Positions 53,284-61,023 of a stretch of DNA of 64,000 nt are shown here, in pieces. The translations under genes were made by a program, and so were the position numbers. The stretch is taken from assembly GCF_003260125.1 (NCBI RefSeq), contig NZ_QHKO01000001.1, positions 124,001 through 188,000 on the forward strand, written 5' to 3'. Within the stretch, counting starts at the first letter, position 1. Each line of letters starts with the position of its first letter. The notes beneath the pieces are model-generated. The model was not told the DNA's origin. It worked only from the letters and a program-made list of their open reading frames with translations, and did no database searches. Source of the DNA: Lujinxingia litoralis (GTDB lineage Bacteria; Myxococcota_A; Bradymonadia; Bradymonadales; Bradymonadaceae).

Positions 53284-54755
53284 ACTCCTCCTTCTCCCCC
53301 ACGCGCTTCCGCGCCCTTGTCGCCCAGAGCCTGCGCCAGAACCGACTCCACTTCGCACTCTCCGGCCTGGGTGTGGCCGTCGGCATCGCCACCCTCGTCT
53401 TCTTCACCGCTCTGGGCCAGGGAGTACGCACCCAGATTCTGGAGCGCGTCTTTGTCATCGGCCAACTCGAAGTCATCGACCCGACCGCCGACGCCCCCTC
53501 CCTGGGGGGCCTCTTCGGCTCCGGCGGCGGCCTCAACGAGCGCATGGTGCAGCGCGTCCGCGACCTCGACGAGGTCGCTGCCGTCTTCCCCAAGCAAAAA
53601 ATCACCTTCCCGGCCAGCGCCCGCGGCGGAAAGTCCCTCCTCGGCAGCGATCTCACCATCGAATTCATCGCCGATGGCATCCCCGAAAACCTCGTCGACG
53701 AAGACCTCAAAGATCCCCTGGGGTTCACCGACCACGCTGCCCCCTCGCCATGCACCGCCGACGCCGACTGCGCCACCGGCCTGAGCTGCGCCCAGAACAC
53801 CTGCCAGCCCCTGGCGTGCCGCCCCGACGACGACCTCGCGCAAATCTGCGGCGCCCAGGCCTACTGCCACCCGCAACAACACCACTGCGCCTGGCCCATC
53901 CCCGTGCTCGCACACCCCAATCTCATCGAGCTCTACAACGCCAGCCTGCGCACCGCTCTCAAGGGCTCGCAGGGCATCGGCGGCCAGCTCCCCCACCTCT
54001 CCGAAGACCTCCTGGTCGGACTGGAGTTCGAACTCGTCTTAGGCCAGAGCTTCCTGGGCCGCGCCGGACAATCCGAGCGACAACTCGAACGCGCCCGCCT
54101 CGTCGGCTTCTCCGAGCGCGCCATGCCCATGGGGGCCACCCTGCCCCTGAGCATCGTCCAGCGCCTAAACGCCCACTACTCCGGAGACGACGTCGCCGGC
54201 ATCTACCACTCCCTTCTCGTCGAAGCCGCCGCCAACGATCAGGTCCCCTCCCTGACCGCTCGACTCACCGACGAACTCGGCCTCAAACTCTCCTCCAGAC
54301 ACCAGCAAGCCGAACGCGTTGGCCTTCTGATCCTCCTCATCACCCTGCTCTTTAACCTCATCGCGCTGATCATCCTGGGCATCTCCGCGCTCAACATCAC
54401 CCACACCTTCTCCATGATGGTACTCAAGCGTCGCGCCGAGTTCGGCCTGATGCGCGCCCTCGGCGCCACTCGCCGCACCATTCACCTGCTCGTCCTGGGC
54501 GAGGCCACCATCGTGGCGCTCCTCGCCGCCCTGGCCGGCCTCGCCATGGGATGGCTGGCCACCCTGGGCATCGACCTTGCATTTGCTCACCTGGTCGGCG
54601 ATTTTCCCTTCAAACCCGACTCGCTCTTTGGCTGGCGCCTCTGGATGCCCGCCCTGGGATTCGGTACCGCTCTGATCTTTTGCTGGCTTGGCGCGCTGAT
54701 CCCCGCGCGCCGCGCCGGCCACATCTCTCCGGCCGCCGCACTAACCGGACGCTAA
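53280..54755 (+). CDS. MacB/LolC-type ABC permease with inserted Cys-rich module
   Basis: 491 residues. The architecture is FtsX/MacB-like: one N-terminal span (about 25-45), a large periplasmic domain (50-345), then three spans near the C-terminus. Between residues 158 and 203 the periplasmic domain holds eight cysteines in a C-x5-C-x5-C-x4-C plus C-x9-C-x5-C-x6-C pattern (CTADADCATGLSCAQNTC, then CRPDDD...). This module is the type found on secreted Cys-rich proteins and is not part of known MacB/LolC domains. The second half has EFGLMRALGATRRTIHLLVLGE, the family's coupling region. Joined to the ATPase by ATGA. Confidence 0.9.
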   Translation: MNSSFSPTRFRALVAQSLRQNRLHFALSGLGVAVGIATLVFFTALGQGVRTQILERVFVIGQLEVIDPTADAPSLGGLFGSGGGLNERMVQRVRDLDEVAAVFPKQKITFPASARGGKSLLGSDLTIEFIADGIPENLVDEDLKDPLGFTDHAAPSPCTADADCATGLSCAQNTCQPLACRPDDDLAQICGAQAYCHPQQHHCAWPIPVLAHPNLIELYNASLRTALKGSQGIGGQLPHLSEDLLVGLEFELVLGQSFLGRAGQSERQLERARLVGFSERAMPMGATLPLSIVQRLNAHYSGDDVAGIYHSLLVEAAANDQVPSLTARLTDELGLKLSSRHQQAERVGLLILLITLLFNLIALIILGISALNITHTFSMMVLKRRAEFGLMRALGATRRTIHLLVLGEATIVALLAALAGLAMGWLATLGIDLAFAHLVGDFPFKPDSLFGWRLWMPALGFGTALIFCWLGALIPARRAGHISPAAALTGR

Positions 54756-54797
54756 ACCTTTATTGGCTCGTCACTCCTTTTCTTCGAGGTCTGACCT

Positions 54798-57149
54798 ATG
54801 CGCTCATTACACCGATCCATCGCCATCGCCCTGCTCGCCATGCTCTTCACCGGCTGCGGTGACTGCGCCGATACCAACGGGCTGACCGAGCCCGACGACC
54901 TCGACGTCTCCGTGGACGCCGACACCGACGACGTCGGCGTCCCCGACACCACCACCCCCGACGCCGATGACGAAGATGCTCACACCCTCGACACCGGCCC
55001 CAGCTGCCCGGCCCTCCAGAGCTGCGGCGAAGACTGCTGTGATGAAGACCAACTCTGCCTGGCCGGAAGCTGCGTCACCCCCGGAGCCTCCTGCGAAAGC
55101 TCCCTCCAATGTGCCGCCGACGAGTTCTGTGAGCCCACCTTAGGCCAATGCCTCCCGGATCTGGGCGATGCCTGCATCTACCGCCCCGAGGGCAACGTCT
55201 TCGACCCCGTCGTCGACGTCGCCTGGCAGGCCACCGACGACACCCCCGCACCGACCCACCGACAGGTCATGATGACCCCCTCGGTCGTCGATATCACCGG
55301 CGACGGCATCCCCGAGATCATCTTCTCCACCTTCGCCGACCACTACTACACCAACGACGGCATTCTCCGCGCCGTCAACGGACGCACCTACGAACCCGTC
55401 TTCGATCTCACCGACCCGGCCCATCGCGTCTCCGCCGCGGCCTCCCTGGCCGTCGGCGACATCGATCGCGACGGCAAAAACGAAATCATCGCCGTCCTCA
55501 CCGGGGGACACGGCCTCATCGCCTTCGACGACCACGACACCGGCTGGGCCGAAATGTGGCGCACCGCTCCCTTCCCCATGGGCTGGGACGGCGCCTACCT
55601 CGCCGACCTCGATGGTGACGGAAGCGTGGAAGTCGTCGGCGCCAACCGCGTCTTCGACGGCGTCTCCGGCGCCGAGCTCTGCGTCAACGCCGCCGTGAGC
55701 GACACCCCTCAAAACTCCCTGGTCGCCGACCTCGACGGCGACGGTGATCTCGAAGTCGTCGCCGCATCCGGCGCCTTTAGCTTCACCCGAAACCCCGACG
55801 GCACCGCCGACTGCCCCACCGCCTGGACCTACGACGACGGCGTCGGTGGCTATCCCGCCGTTGCCGACTTCGGCCAGTTCGTCGGCGACACCTTCGAATA
55901 CGGTAACTTCGACGGCCTCCCCGAGGTCGCCATCGTCACCAGGCGCGCCCAGGACGCCCTCAAACTCCACGACGGACGCACCGGCCAGCGCATCTGGATG
56001 GCTCCCATGCCCACCAGTGGCCATCCCCACTACACCGACGCCACCTGCGCCGGCTCTCTGGGCGCCGGCCCTCCCACCATCGCCGACTTCAACGGCGACG
56101 GACTGCCCAACGTCGCCACCGCCGGCTCCTGCTTCTACGTCGTCTTCAACGAACGCGGCGAACTGATGTGGAAGCTCCCCTCCCAGGACTTCTCCAGCCG
56201 GGTCACCGGCTCCTCCGTCTTCGATTTCCAGGGCGACGGCAAAGCCGAAGTCGTCTACGGCGACGAGTGCTTCCTGCGCGTCTACGACGGCACCGGCAAT
56301 GGCGACGGCACCACCGACATCATCTTCCAGATCGCCAACACCAGCGGAACCACCCGCGAACTCCCCGTCATCGTCGACGTCGACCGCGACTACCACGCAG
56401 AAATCGTCGTCATCTCCAACGATTACTCCGCCGGCCTCTCTCAGCGCTGCCGCGAAGACTGGCCCGGGTTCGACGACCTCGGCGGCTCCTTCGCCGGCGT
56501 GCGAGTCATCCGCGATGTCGAAAGCCGCTGGGTCGCCACACGCCCGGTCTGGAACCAGCACGCTTACAGCGTCACCAACGTCTGCGACGGCCTCGACGAT
56601 TCGCTCTGCCCCGGCACCGCCAACCTCCCCGGCGCCATCCCCTCCCCGCGCCTCGACAACTGGCGCGTCGAGCACCTCAACAACTTCCGACAGAACGTCC
56701 AGGGCGAAGGCCTCTTCAATGCCCCGGACCTCGTCGTCAACCAGGCCCAGGGCACCTGCAATGACGACCACCTCTCCCTTCACTTCATCGCCTCCAACCA
56801 GGGCAGCCGCGGCGTGATCGAAGGCCTCCCCGTCGCCCTCTATTACGTCGACGGCGACCAAGAGCTCCTCATCGACGTCGTCCCCTCCGACCAGCTTCTG
56901 GCTCCCGGTGGACGCCTGGAGCTGACCTACGACTGGTACGACGCCCCCATCACATCCGGCGACGGCGAACAGGTCGAAGTCATCGCCCGCATCAACGACG
57001 ATGGTACAGGCCAGCGCACCCTCCGCGAGTGCAACGAAGACAACAACGAGCTGCGCGCCACCATCTCCTGCCCCTGCACCAATAACGACCACTGCCCCCG
57101 CGGCCACTACTGTCATAACAGTGGCTCTTGCTGGCCCATCCAGGGCTAA
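54798..57149 (+). CDS. Large FG-GAP repeat lipoprotein with Cys-rich modules
   Basis: 783 residues. Lipobox LFTGC (Cys20), then a low-complexity Asp/Thr stretch (about 30-68). Cys-rich modules follow (CGEDCCDEDQLC, C-x5-C-x5-C-x6-C in CESSLQC...). Residues about 155-580 carry at least seven FG-GAP-type calcium-binding loops of the D-x-D/N-G-D-G pattern (DITGDGIPEI, DIDRDGKNEI, DLDGDGSVEV, DLDGDGDLEV, DFNGDGLPNV, DFQGDGKAEV), probably a beta-propeller. A CARDB-like beta domain (650-755) and another Cys-rich module (CTNNDHC...) end the protein. Likely a surface adhesin or scaffold. It starts 43 bp after the permease gene and may be served by it. Confidence 0.88.
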   Translation: MRSLHRSIAIALLAMLFTGCGDCADTNGLTEPDDLDVSVDADTDDVGVPDTTTPDADDEDAHTLDTGPSCPALQSCGEDCCDEDQLCLAGSCVTPGASCESSLQCAADEFCEPTLGQCLPDLGDACIYRPEGNVFDPVVDVAWQATDDTPAPTHRQVMMTPSVVDITGDGIPEIIFSTFADHYYTNDGILRAVNGRTYEPVFDLTDPAHRVSAAASLAVGDIDRDGKNEIIAVLTGGHGLIAFDDHDTGWAEMWRTAPFPMGWDGAYLADLDGDGSVEVVGANRVFDGVSGAELCVNAAVSDTPQNSLVADLDGDGDLEVVAASGAFSFTRNPDGTADCPTAWTYDDGVGGYPAVADFGQFVGDTFEYGNFDGLPEVAIVTRRAQDALKLHDGRTGQRIWMAPMPTSGHPHYTDATCAGSLGAGPPTIADFNGDGLPNVATAGSCFYVVFNERGELMWKLPSQDFSSRVTGSSVFDFQGDGKAEVVYGDECFLRVYDGTGNGDGTTDIIFQIANTSGTTRELPVIVDVDRDYHAEIVVISNDYSAGLSQRCREDWPGFDDLGGSFAGVRVIRDVESRWVATRPVWNQHAYSVTNVCDGLDDSLCPGTANLPGAIPSPRLDNWRVEHLNNFRQNVQGEGLFNAPDLVVNQAQGTCNDDHLSLHFIASNQGSRGVIEGLPVALYYVDGDQELLIDVVPSDQLLAPGGRLELTYDWYDAPITSGDGEQVEVIARINDDGTGQRTLRECNEDNNELRATISCPCTNNDHCPRGHYCHNSGSCWPIQG

Positions 57150-57162
57150 GCCCCCCTCCTGA

Positions 57163-57201
57163 ACACAAAAAAGCCGGGCCTATAGCCCGGCTTTTTTGTG
57201 T
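57163..57201. terminator. Bidirectional rho-independent terminator
   Basis: Perfect 17-bp stem from ACACAAAAAAGCCGGGC (57163-57179) and its complement (57185-57201) around a 5-base loop; A-run left, T-run right. It ends both the FG-GAP gene (plus) and the surface-protein gene (minus). Confidence 0.92.
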
Positions 57202-57216
57202 CGCTCACGTCTCTCT

Positions 57217-58344
57217 TCAGCGCATCTGCCCGAGCTGCCGGCGACGCCCCATCAACGCCAGCAACGCCCCCAACAGCCAGGCGACTCCCCCCACACCACC
57301 GCCGGCCACGCCACACCCGCCCCCCTCGCCGTCCTCATCCTGCGCGTCCGGCTCACCGGCATCCACCTCCTCCTCCGGTTCATCCTGCGCGTCCGGCTCA
57401 CCGGCATCCACCTCCTCCTGTGGCACCTCGGAGCTATCGCATTGTCCCGGACGCTCCACATCGCGCGCCACCTCACCAAAGATGCTCCCTTCGTCCGTCG
57501 TCGCGCACACCTGCTCGCTCCGCACCTCTTCACCACTTAACAGATGCCGCGCGTGCACCTGCAAGCAGTACACTCCAGCCCCCTCTCCCGAATACAGCAC
57601 ATTCACCTGACTGAACTCACTCGCCAGGCCCTCCGACGCCACATCCCCCTCGCCATTGAGCACCTGCACCCACACCTGCCCGGCGTTCGGCACGCTCCCA
57701 AGCTCCCCGACCACCTGCGGCGACCGAAGATCGCTCGTATACCAACACTCCCGAAAGTCATCGCTCGCGCAGCAGGCGCCTCCTCCACACGACGAACAGC
57801 TACAGCACTCGTACGACTTCGCTCGCGTATCAACCCGGACCTCGGCGTTGACCACCTCAACGCCCGCCAGCGCCTGAACCTCCTGCTCCTCGACCGCCTC
57901 AAAACCAAACGCTTCCTCACTCCACGGTCCCCCCTCAGTCCCGGTATCTACCCCGGCACGAACGACAACCTGGTAACTCTCCCCCGGCACCAAGCTCTCC
58001 ACCGGTTTCAGATACACCGCCTCCCTCATCTCCAGAACACCCGGCGAACAATCCATCCACGGCGCGCCCCTCCCTCGTCGCTGATTCAGCACCTGCAGCG
58101 TCGAGGGCACCTCCTCCCCGGCCTCATCGAAGATCACTACCTCGACTCCGTCCCCGTCTACGCTGCGTGAAATCTTCAGCGGAATTCCGAAGTTCGCCGG
58201 CAGCACTGCGACCTCCCCTCCGACGATCTGGACCGTGTCAACTGGCGGAACCGAACACGCCTCAACCTCGTCACTTGCCAGCACCAGACCGGCGCCCGCA
58301 ATCCCCGCAACCACCACGCCACGCATCACCAACATACTCATCAT
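57217..58344 (-). CDS. Exported Cys-rich surface protein with MYXO-CTERM-like tail
   Basis: 375 residues from the ATG at 58344 (three ATGs are close together; GAGG lies before this one). A signal peptide (about 1-29) precedes beta-rich domains. A Cys cluster CCSCSSCGGGACC lies about mid-protein. Near the C-terminus a 15-residue repeat EEVDAGEPDAQDE occurs twice, then GGGCGVAGGGVGGVAWLLGALLALMGRRRQ (positions 343-372; shown in two parts: GGGCGVAGGGVGG and VAWLLGALLALMGRRR). This Gly-Cys, hydrophobic helix, Arg cluster order is the MYXO-CTERM sorting signal pattern, cleaved at the Cys by a rhombosortase-type system in Myxococcota. Confidence 0.82.
   Translation of the reverse strand: MMSMLVMRGVVVAGIAGAGLVLASDEVEACSVPPVDTVQIVGGEVAVLPANFGIPLKISRSVDGDGVEVVIFDEAGEEVPSTLQVLNQRRGRGAPWMDCSPGVLEMREAVYLKPVESLVPGESYQVVVRAGVDTGTEGGPWSEEAFGFEAVEEQEVQALAGVEVVNAEVRVDTRAKSYECCSCSSCGGGACCASDDFRECWYTSDLRSPQVVGELGSVPNAGQVWVQVLNGEGDVASEGLASEFSQVNVLYSGEGAGVYCLQVHARHLLSGEEVRSEQVCATTDEGSIFGEVARDVERPGQCDSSEVPQEEVDAGEPDAQDEPEEEVDAGEPDAQDEDGEGGGCGVAGGGVGGVAWLLGALLALMGRRRQLGQMR
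57335..57418. repeat. Two near-identical 39-bp copies, 45-bp period
   Basis: Copies at 57335-57373 and 57380-57418 are identical over 39 bases and encode the EVDAGEPDAQDE repeat in the MYXO-CTERM-like protein. The high DNA identity points to recent duplication or homogenisation. Confidence 0.85.
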
Positions 58345-58682
58345 CCACCTCATCTCAGCAGCATGGGCCCGGGCTCATCGACAACGCTCCGCCGCAGGGA
58401 AACCCCAAGCCACAGCGCGCCGCACACCCTCTCCCACCGGACAACCCGACTAGATTCGACGCCTCAGACAATGCCTCTCCCCCGATCGCATCACAATCAG
58501 GCCCCTCTTCTGCCCGAATGCCGGTCACTTCCGACTGTCCCCCTCCAAACGCATCGCGCTCTAGTCACCATCCGGCGCCGCCCCCCTCCCTCCTCCTGGC
58601 CTCCCTGGCCAGTGCACTTCCAGGGTGCCCTCGCCATCAGCGCCCTTTCCCTGCCCCTACCTCCCCCCGGGCAGCCACCACC
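58345..58682. other. 338-bp non-coding stretch
   Basis: Lies upstream of the MYXO-CTERM-like gene (minus). Strongly C-rich on the plus strand, which creates long frames without homology. No hairpin or consensus promoter was found by eye. Confidence 0.35.
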
Positions 58683-58883
58683 TCAGCGGCGCCTCCGACG
58701 TCCTCTTCCCCTCCCGCCGGGAGGGCTCGACGGCGGCCCCGCCCACAGATTCAGCACCACCAGCACCAACACCCCCACCACGACCAGCATCAACAGCTGC
58801 CTATCGCTTAACCCCGCGCCTCCAACCTCCCCACCTCGTCGAAGCACCTCGATCACCAGACCTGTCACGCTCATCACCATCAT
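58683..58883 (-). CDS. Possible small single-span membrane protein
   Basis: 66 codons from the ATG at 58883, preceded by AGGGAGG with good spacing. The peptide has a hydrophilic first half (VIEVLRRGGEVGGAGLSDRQ), one strong membrane span (LLMLVVVGVLVLVVLNLWAG) and an Arg/Gly/Pro-rich basic tail (GGRGRGRRRRR). No homology is recognised; a chance frame in GC-rich DNA remains possible. The 58907 hairpin lies immediately upstream. Confidence 0.4.
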   Translation of the reverse strand: MMVMSVTGLVIEVLRRGGEVGGAGLSDRQLLMLVVVGVLVLVVLNLWAGPPSSPPGGRGRGRRRRR

Positions 58884-58906
58884 GCCTCCCTGATCTCCCG
58901 CACCAA

Positions 58907-58930
58907 AGACCGAGCATCCACGCTCGGTCT
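58907..58930. other. Perfect 9-bp hairpin upstream of the small membrane ORF
   Basis: AGACCGAGC (58907-58915), 6-base loop, GCTCGGTCT (58922-58930). It lies about 25 bases before the ATG at 58883 on the minus strand; without a T-tract it may be an operator, an attenuator-like leader element or a remnant terminator. Confidence 0.4.
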
Positions 58931-59045
58931 CCACCCGCGGCGAATCCCCCGGGCGCTTCCGGCCAGATCTTGCCACATCGCCGATCGCCCCTCTTCTAAC
59001 CCTCCTCCCCCCCCTCTCTCAGTCGAGCTTTCCCTCTCCGCACAC

Positions 59046-59332
59046 GGGATATGCTTCCAGCTCGAATATCAACCCTCTTCCCAAATGGGATGTGCTTCCC
59101 GCTCGAATATCGACCCTCTTTTCCCACGGGATGTGCTCCCAGCTCCTATATCAACCTCTTTCCCATACGGGATGTGCTCCCAGCTCCTATATCAACCTCT
59201 TTCCCATACGGGATGTGCTCCCAGCTCCTATATCAACCTCTTTCCCACGCGAAATGTGCTCCCAACTCGAATATCACCTCCTTTCCCACACGGGATTTCC
59301 TTCCAGCGACTGATTTTGCCTTTTCCCACGCC
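59046..59332. repeat. 41-bp tandem repeat, seven copies
   Basis: Unit beginning GGGATGTGCTCCCAGCTCCT followed by ATATCAACCTCTTTCCCATAC, with copies starting at 59046, 59087, 59128, 59169, 59210, 59251 and 59292. The period is exactly 41 bp throughout. Copies 3 to 5 are almost identical; the outer copies carry several substitutions and an eighth position (59333) is only a remnant. Because 41 is not a multiple of three, all three plus-strand frames read through open, which gives spurious proteins. Each unit has a GGGA...TCCC mini-inverted repeat. It lies 230 bp upstream of the helical protein gene. Confidence 0.92.
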
Positions 59333-59559
59333 CAAACCTTGAATCTCCCGCGCCGCCCTCTAAACTACCCCCATTCCTATCCGCAGTTCCTCGATGGCGC
59401 TCTCCTGAGCGGGCTTCTCCGCTGCCCCTCAGCCCGGAGTGGTATCGCCTGCGTTTCGAGTGAGACAGGAGCGCGACCAACGCCCACCGGGGGCGATCGG
59501 TCACTTCCATGTTTCGGTGCGCTCGCCAGTACGGCGCCCCCTTGCTCCAGGAGCACCAC

Positions 59560-60390
59560 ATGAAGGCTTCCGTCAGCGTTCAGGTCAGCACCCAGCTTCG
59601 TAACGGTCAAAACGTCATCCACGCCCTCGACGCCCACAACAGCTCCGTGGCCCGCACCCTGGTCGCCATGCAGTCCCACGACCTCCAGCTACACCTGGAG
59701 CAAGACGAAGTCGAACGCTGGATCCGCTGGCTCCGCCACAAACTCCACCACGCCAACGAGTCCCTAAACCAGGCCGAGCTCGCCTACACCGCCCGCCAGG
59801 GCACCGAACAGCCCCTGATCACCGCCCGGGACGACGCCTACGCACAACTCAATGACGACATCCGCAGCGTCCGCAACAGCATCGAACAGATCCTCGGACG
59901 AAAGGCCCTCGCCAGGTTTGGGATGCATAAACAACCCCCGCAACGCCTCGACGACCTCGAACGCTACGTCGAAAACGTCATCCACCTCCTCGGAAAGAAT
60001 CCCACCGCCACCTCCCGTCTCGGCATCTCCATGGACACCGCCTCCATCGCGGCGAGCCTCAACGACAAACGGCAGCACTACAACCAGGCCCGCCAGGACG
60101 AAAAACGCAACCGACGGGACATTGAAGACGCCAAAGGCCTCCGCGACCAGGCTGTGGAACGCTGGCGCGTCGTCTACCTCGCCGTCGCCGGGCAACTCGA
60201 ACACCTCTTCCGGCTCGCCGAACGCCCCGACCTGGCCGAACGCGTTCGCCCCACCTTAAGACGAGCCCGCGGCGAAGAAGGTCCCGAACCCGACGCCGGA
60301 ATCCCCCCCGCAAACTTCCAGCCCGACATCCTGGAACTTGGTCCCTCCCAACCCGCCCCCGAAGAACCCTTCGCCACAGACCCCGCATAA
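59560..60390 (+). CDS. Helical coiled-coil protein, function unknown
   Basis: 276 residues from the ATG at 59560 (AGGAG seven bases upstream). No signal peptide or span. The protein is almost wholly alpha-helical with heptad-like segments (QLHLEQDEVERWIRWLRHKL, AYAQLNDDIRSVRNSIEQIL, DEKRNRRDIEDAKGLRDQ) and a Pro/Glu-rich 40-residue tail. It might be a cytoplasmic scaffold. Family not recognised. Monocistronic: repeat array upstream, terminator downstream. Confidence 0.7.
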   Translation: MKASVSVQVSTQLRNGQNVIHALDAHNSSVARTLVAMQSHDLQLHLEQDEVERWIRWLRHKLHHANESLNQAELAYTARQGTEQPLITARDDAYAQLNDDIRSVRNSIEQILGRKALARFGMHKQPPQRLDDLERYVENVIHLLGKNPTATSRLGISMDTASIAASLNDKRQHYNQARQDEKRNRRDIEDAKGLRDQAVERWRVVYLAVAGQLEHLFRLAERPDLAERVRPTLRRARGEEGPEPDAGIPPANFQPDILELGPSQPAPEEPFATDPA

Positions 60391-60408
60391 CCCCGACTTG
60401 CCCACTTC

Positions 60409-60433
60409 AGCCCCGCAAACGCGGGGCTTTTTT
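60409..60433 (+). terminator. Rho-independent terminator of the helical protein gene
   Basis: 8-bp stem AGCCCCGC (60409-60416) / GCGGGGCT (60421-60428), AAAC loop, followed by six T residues. Confidence 0.88.
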
Positions 60434-60513
60434 CTTTCTAAAACAACGCTACTATCGCGCTCGGCTCTGCCCTTCCCCCCTTTGAGTCCCCCCCTTCACA
60501 TCCGAGACCTGCC

Positions 60514-61011
60514 ATGCAGACCTCCCCCCTCATCCGCCCCCTCTCCCCTCAAGACGCCCCCGAAATCGACCGCATCCAGCACCTGGCCTATGGCGAAGGC
60601 CTCCGGGAACTCCTCGACGCCCTCGTCTCCAGAATCCACGTCGCCCCCGACTTCTGCTTCGCCGCGCAGTCCCCACAACACGCTTCCCTGGCCGCCTACA
60701 TCCTGGCACACCCCTGGCCTGCCGACGCCTCCCCCGGCCTCGACAATGTCATCACCTCCCTCCCCGACCAATCCGATGCCATTCACCTCCACGACATGGC
60801 TGTCGACCCGGCCTTCGGCGGTCAGGGCATCGCCACCAAACTCCTCGACACCCTCATCGACGCCGCTCGCCAGCAGGGCTTTCACGCCATCACCCTGGTC
60901 GCCGTTCAGGACGCCGCAGGCTTCTGGAAAAAGCGTGGTTTTACTCCCCTGCGCCCGGCCGCCGGCTACGACGATGATGCCCTCTTCATGAGGCGCTCCC
61001 TCACCCCCTGA
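60514..61011 (+). CDS. GNAT family N-acetyltransferase
   Basis: 165 residues. GNAT core: IRPLSPQDAPEIDRI start, LHDMAVDPAFGGQGIATKLL (residues 92-111, containing the Q-x-x-G-x-A acetyl-CoA loop), AITLVAVQDAAGFWKKRGF with the usual final helix and strand. Substrate unknown. Ribosome-binding site is weak (GAG ten bases upstream). Convergent with the CPBP gene after 13 bp. Confidence 0.88.
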   Translation: MQTSPLIRPLSPQDAPEIDRIQHLAYGEGLRELLDALVSRIHVAPDFCFAAQSPQHASLAAYILAHPWPADASPGLDNVITSLPDQSDAIHLHDMAVDPAFGGQGIATKLLDTLIDAARQQGFHAITLVAVQDAAGFWKKRGFTPLRPAAGYDDDALFMRRSLTP

Positions 61012-61023
61012 ACACCGCTTGCC

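Larger units (their letters stand above)
58884..59559. other. 676-bp non-coding stretch with hairpin and tandem repeat
   Basis: No supported gene. It contains a perfect 9-bp hairpin (58907-58930) and the 41-bp tandem repeat array (59046-59332), and ends at the start of the helical protein gene. Frames open across the repeat on the plus strand are artefacts of the 41-bp period. Confidence 0.5.

Noticed and set aside
57335..57418. Two direct repeats first considered as part of a CRISPR-like array
   Set aside because: Only two copies, in frame within a coding gene, and no spacer structure.
58363..58893. Pro/Thr-rich plus-strand frame of 176 codons
   Set aside because: C-rich DNA gives open frames without homology or ribosome site, and it would oppose the better-supported small minus-strand ORF.
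59051..59563. Open frame of 170 codons across the repeat array (and two others in the other frames)
   Set aside because: All three frames are open because the 41-bp period rotates the frame; the peptides are just the repeat read in turn and no ribosome site precedes them.
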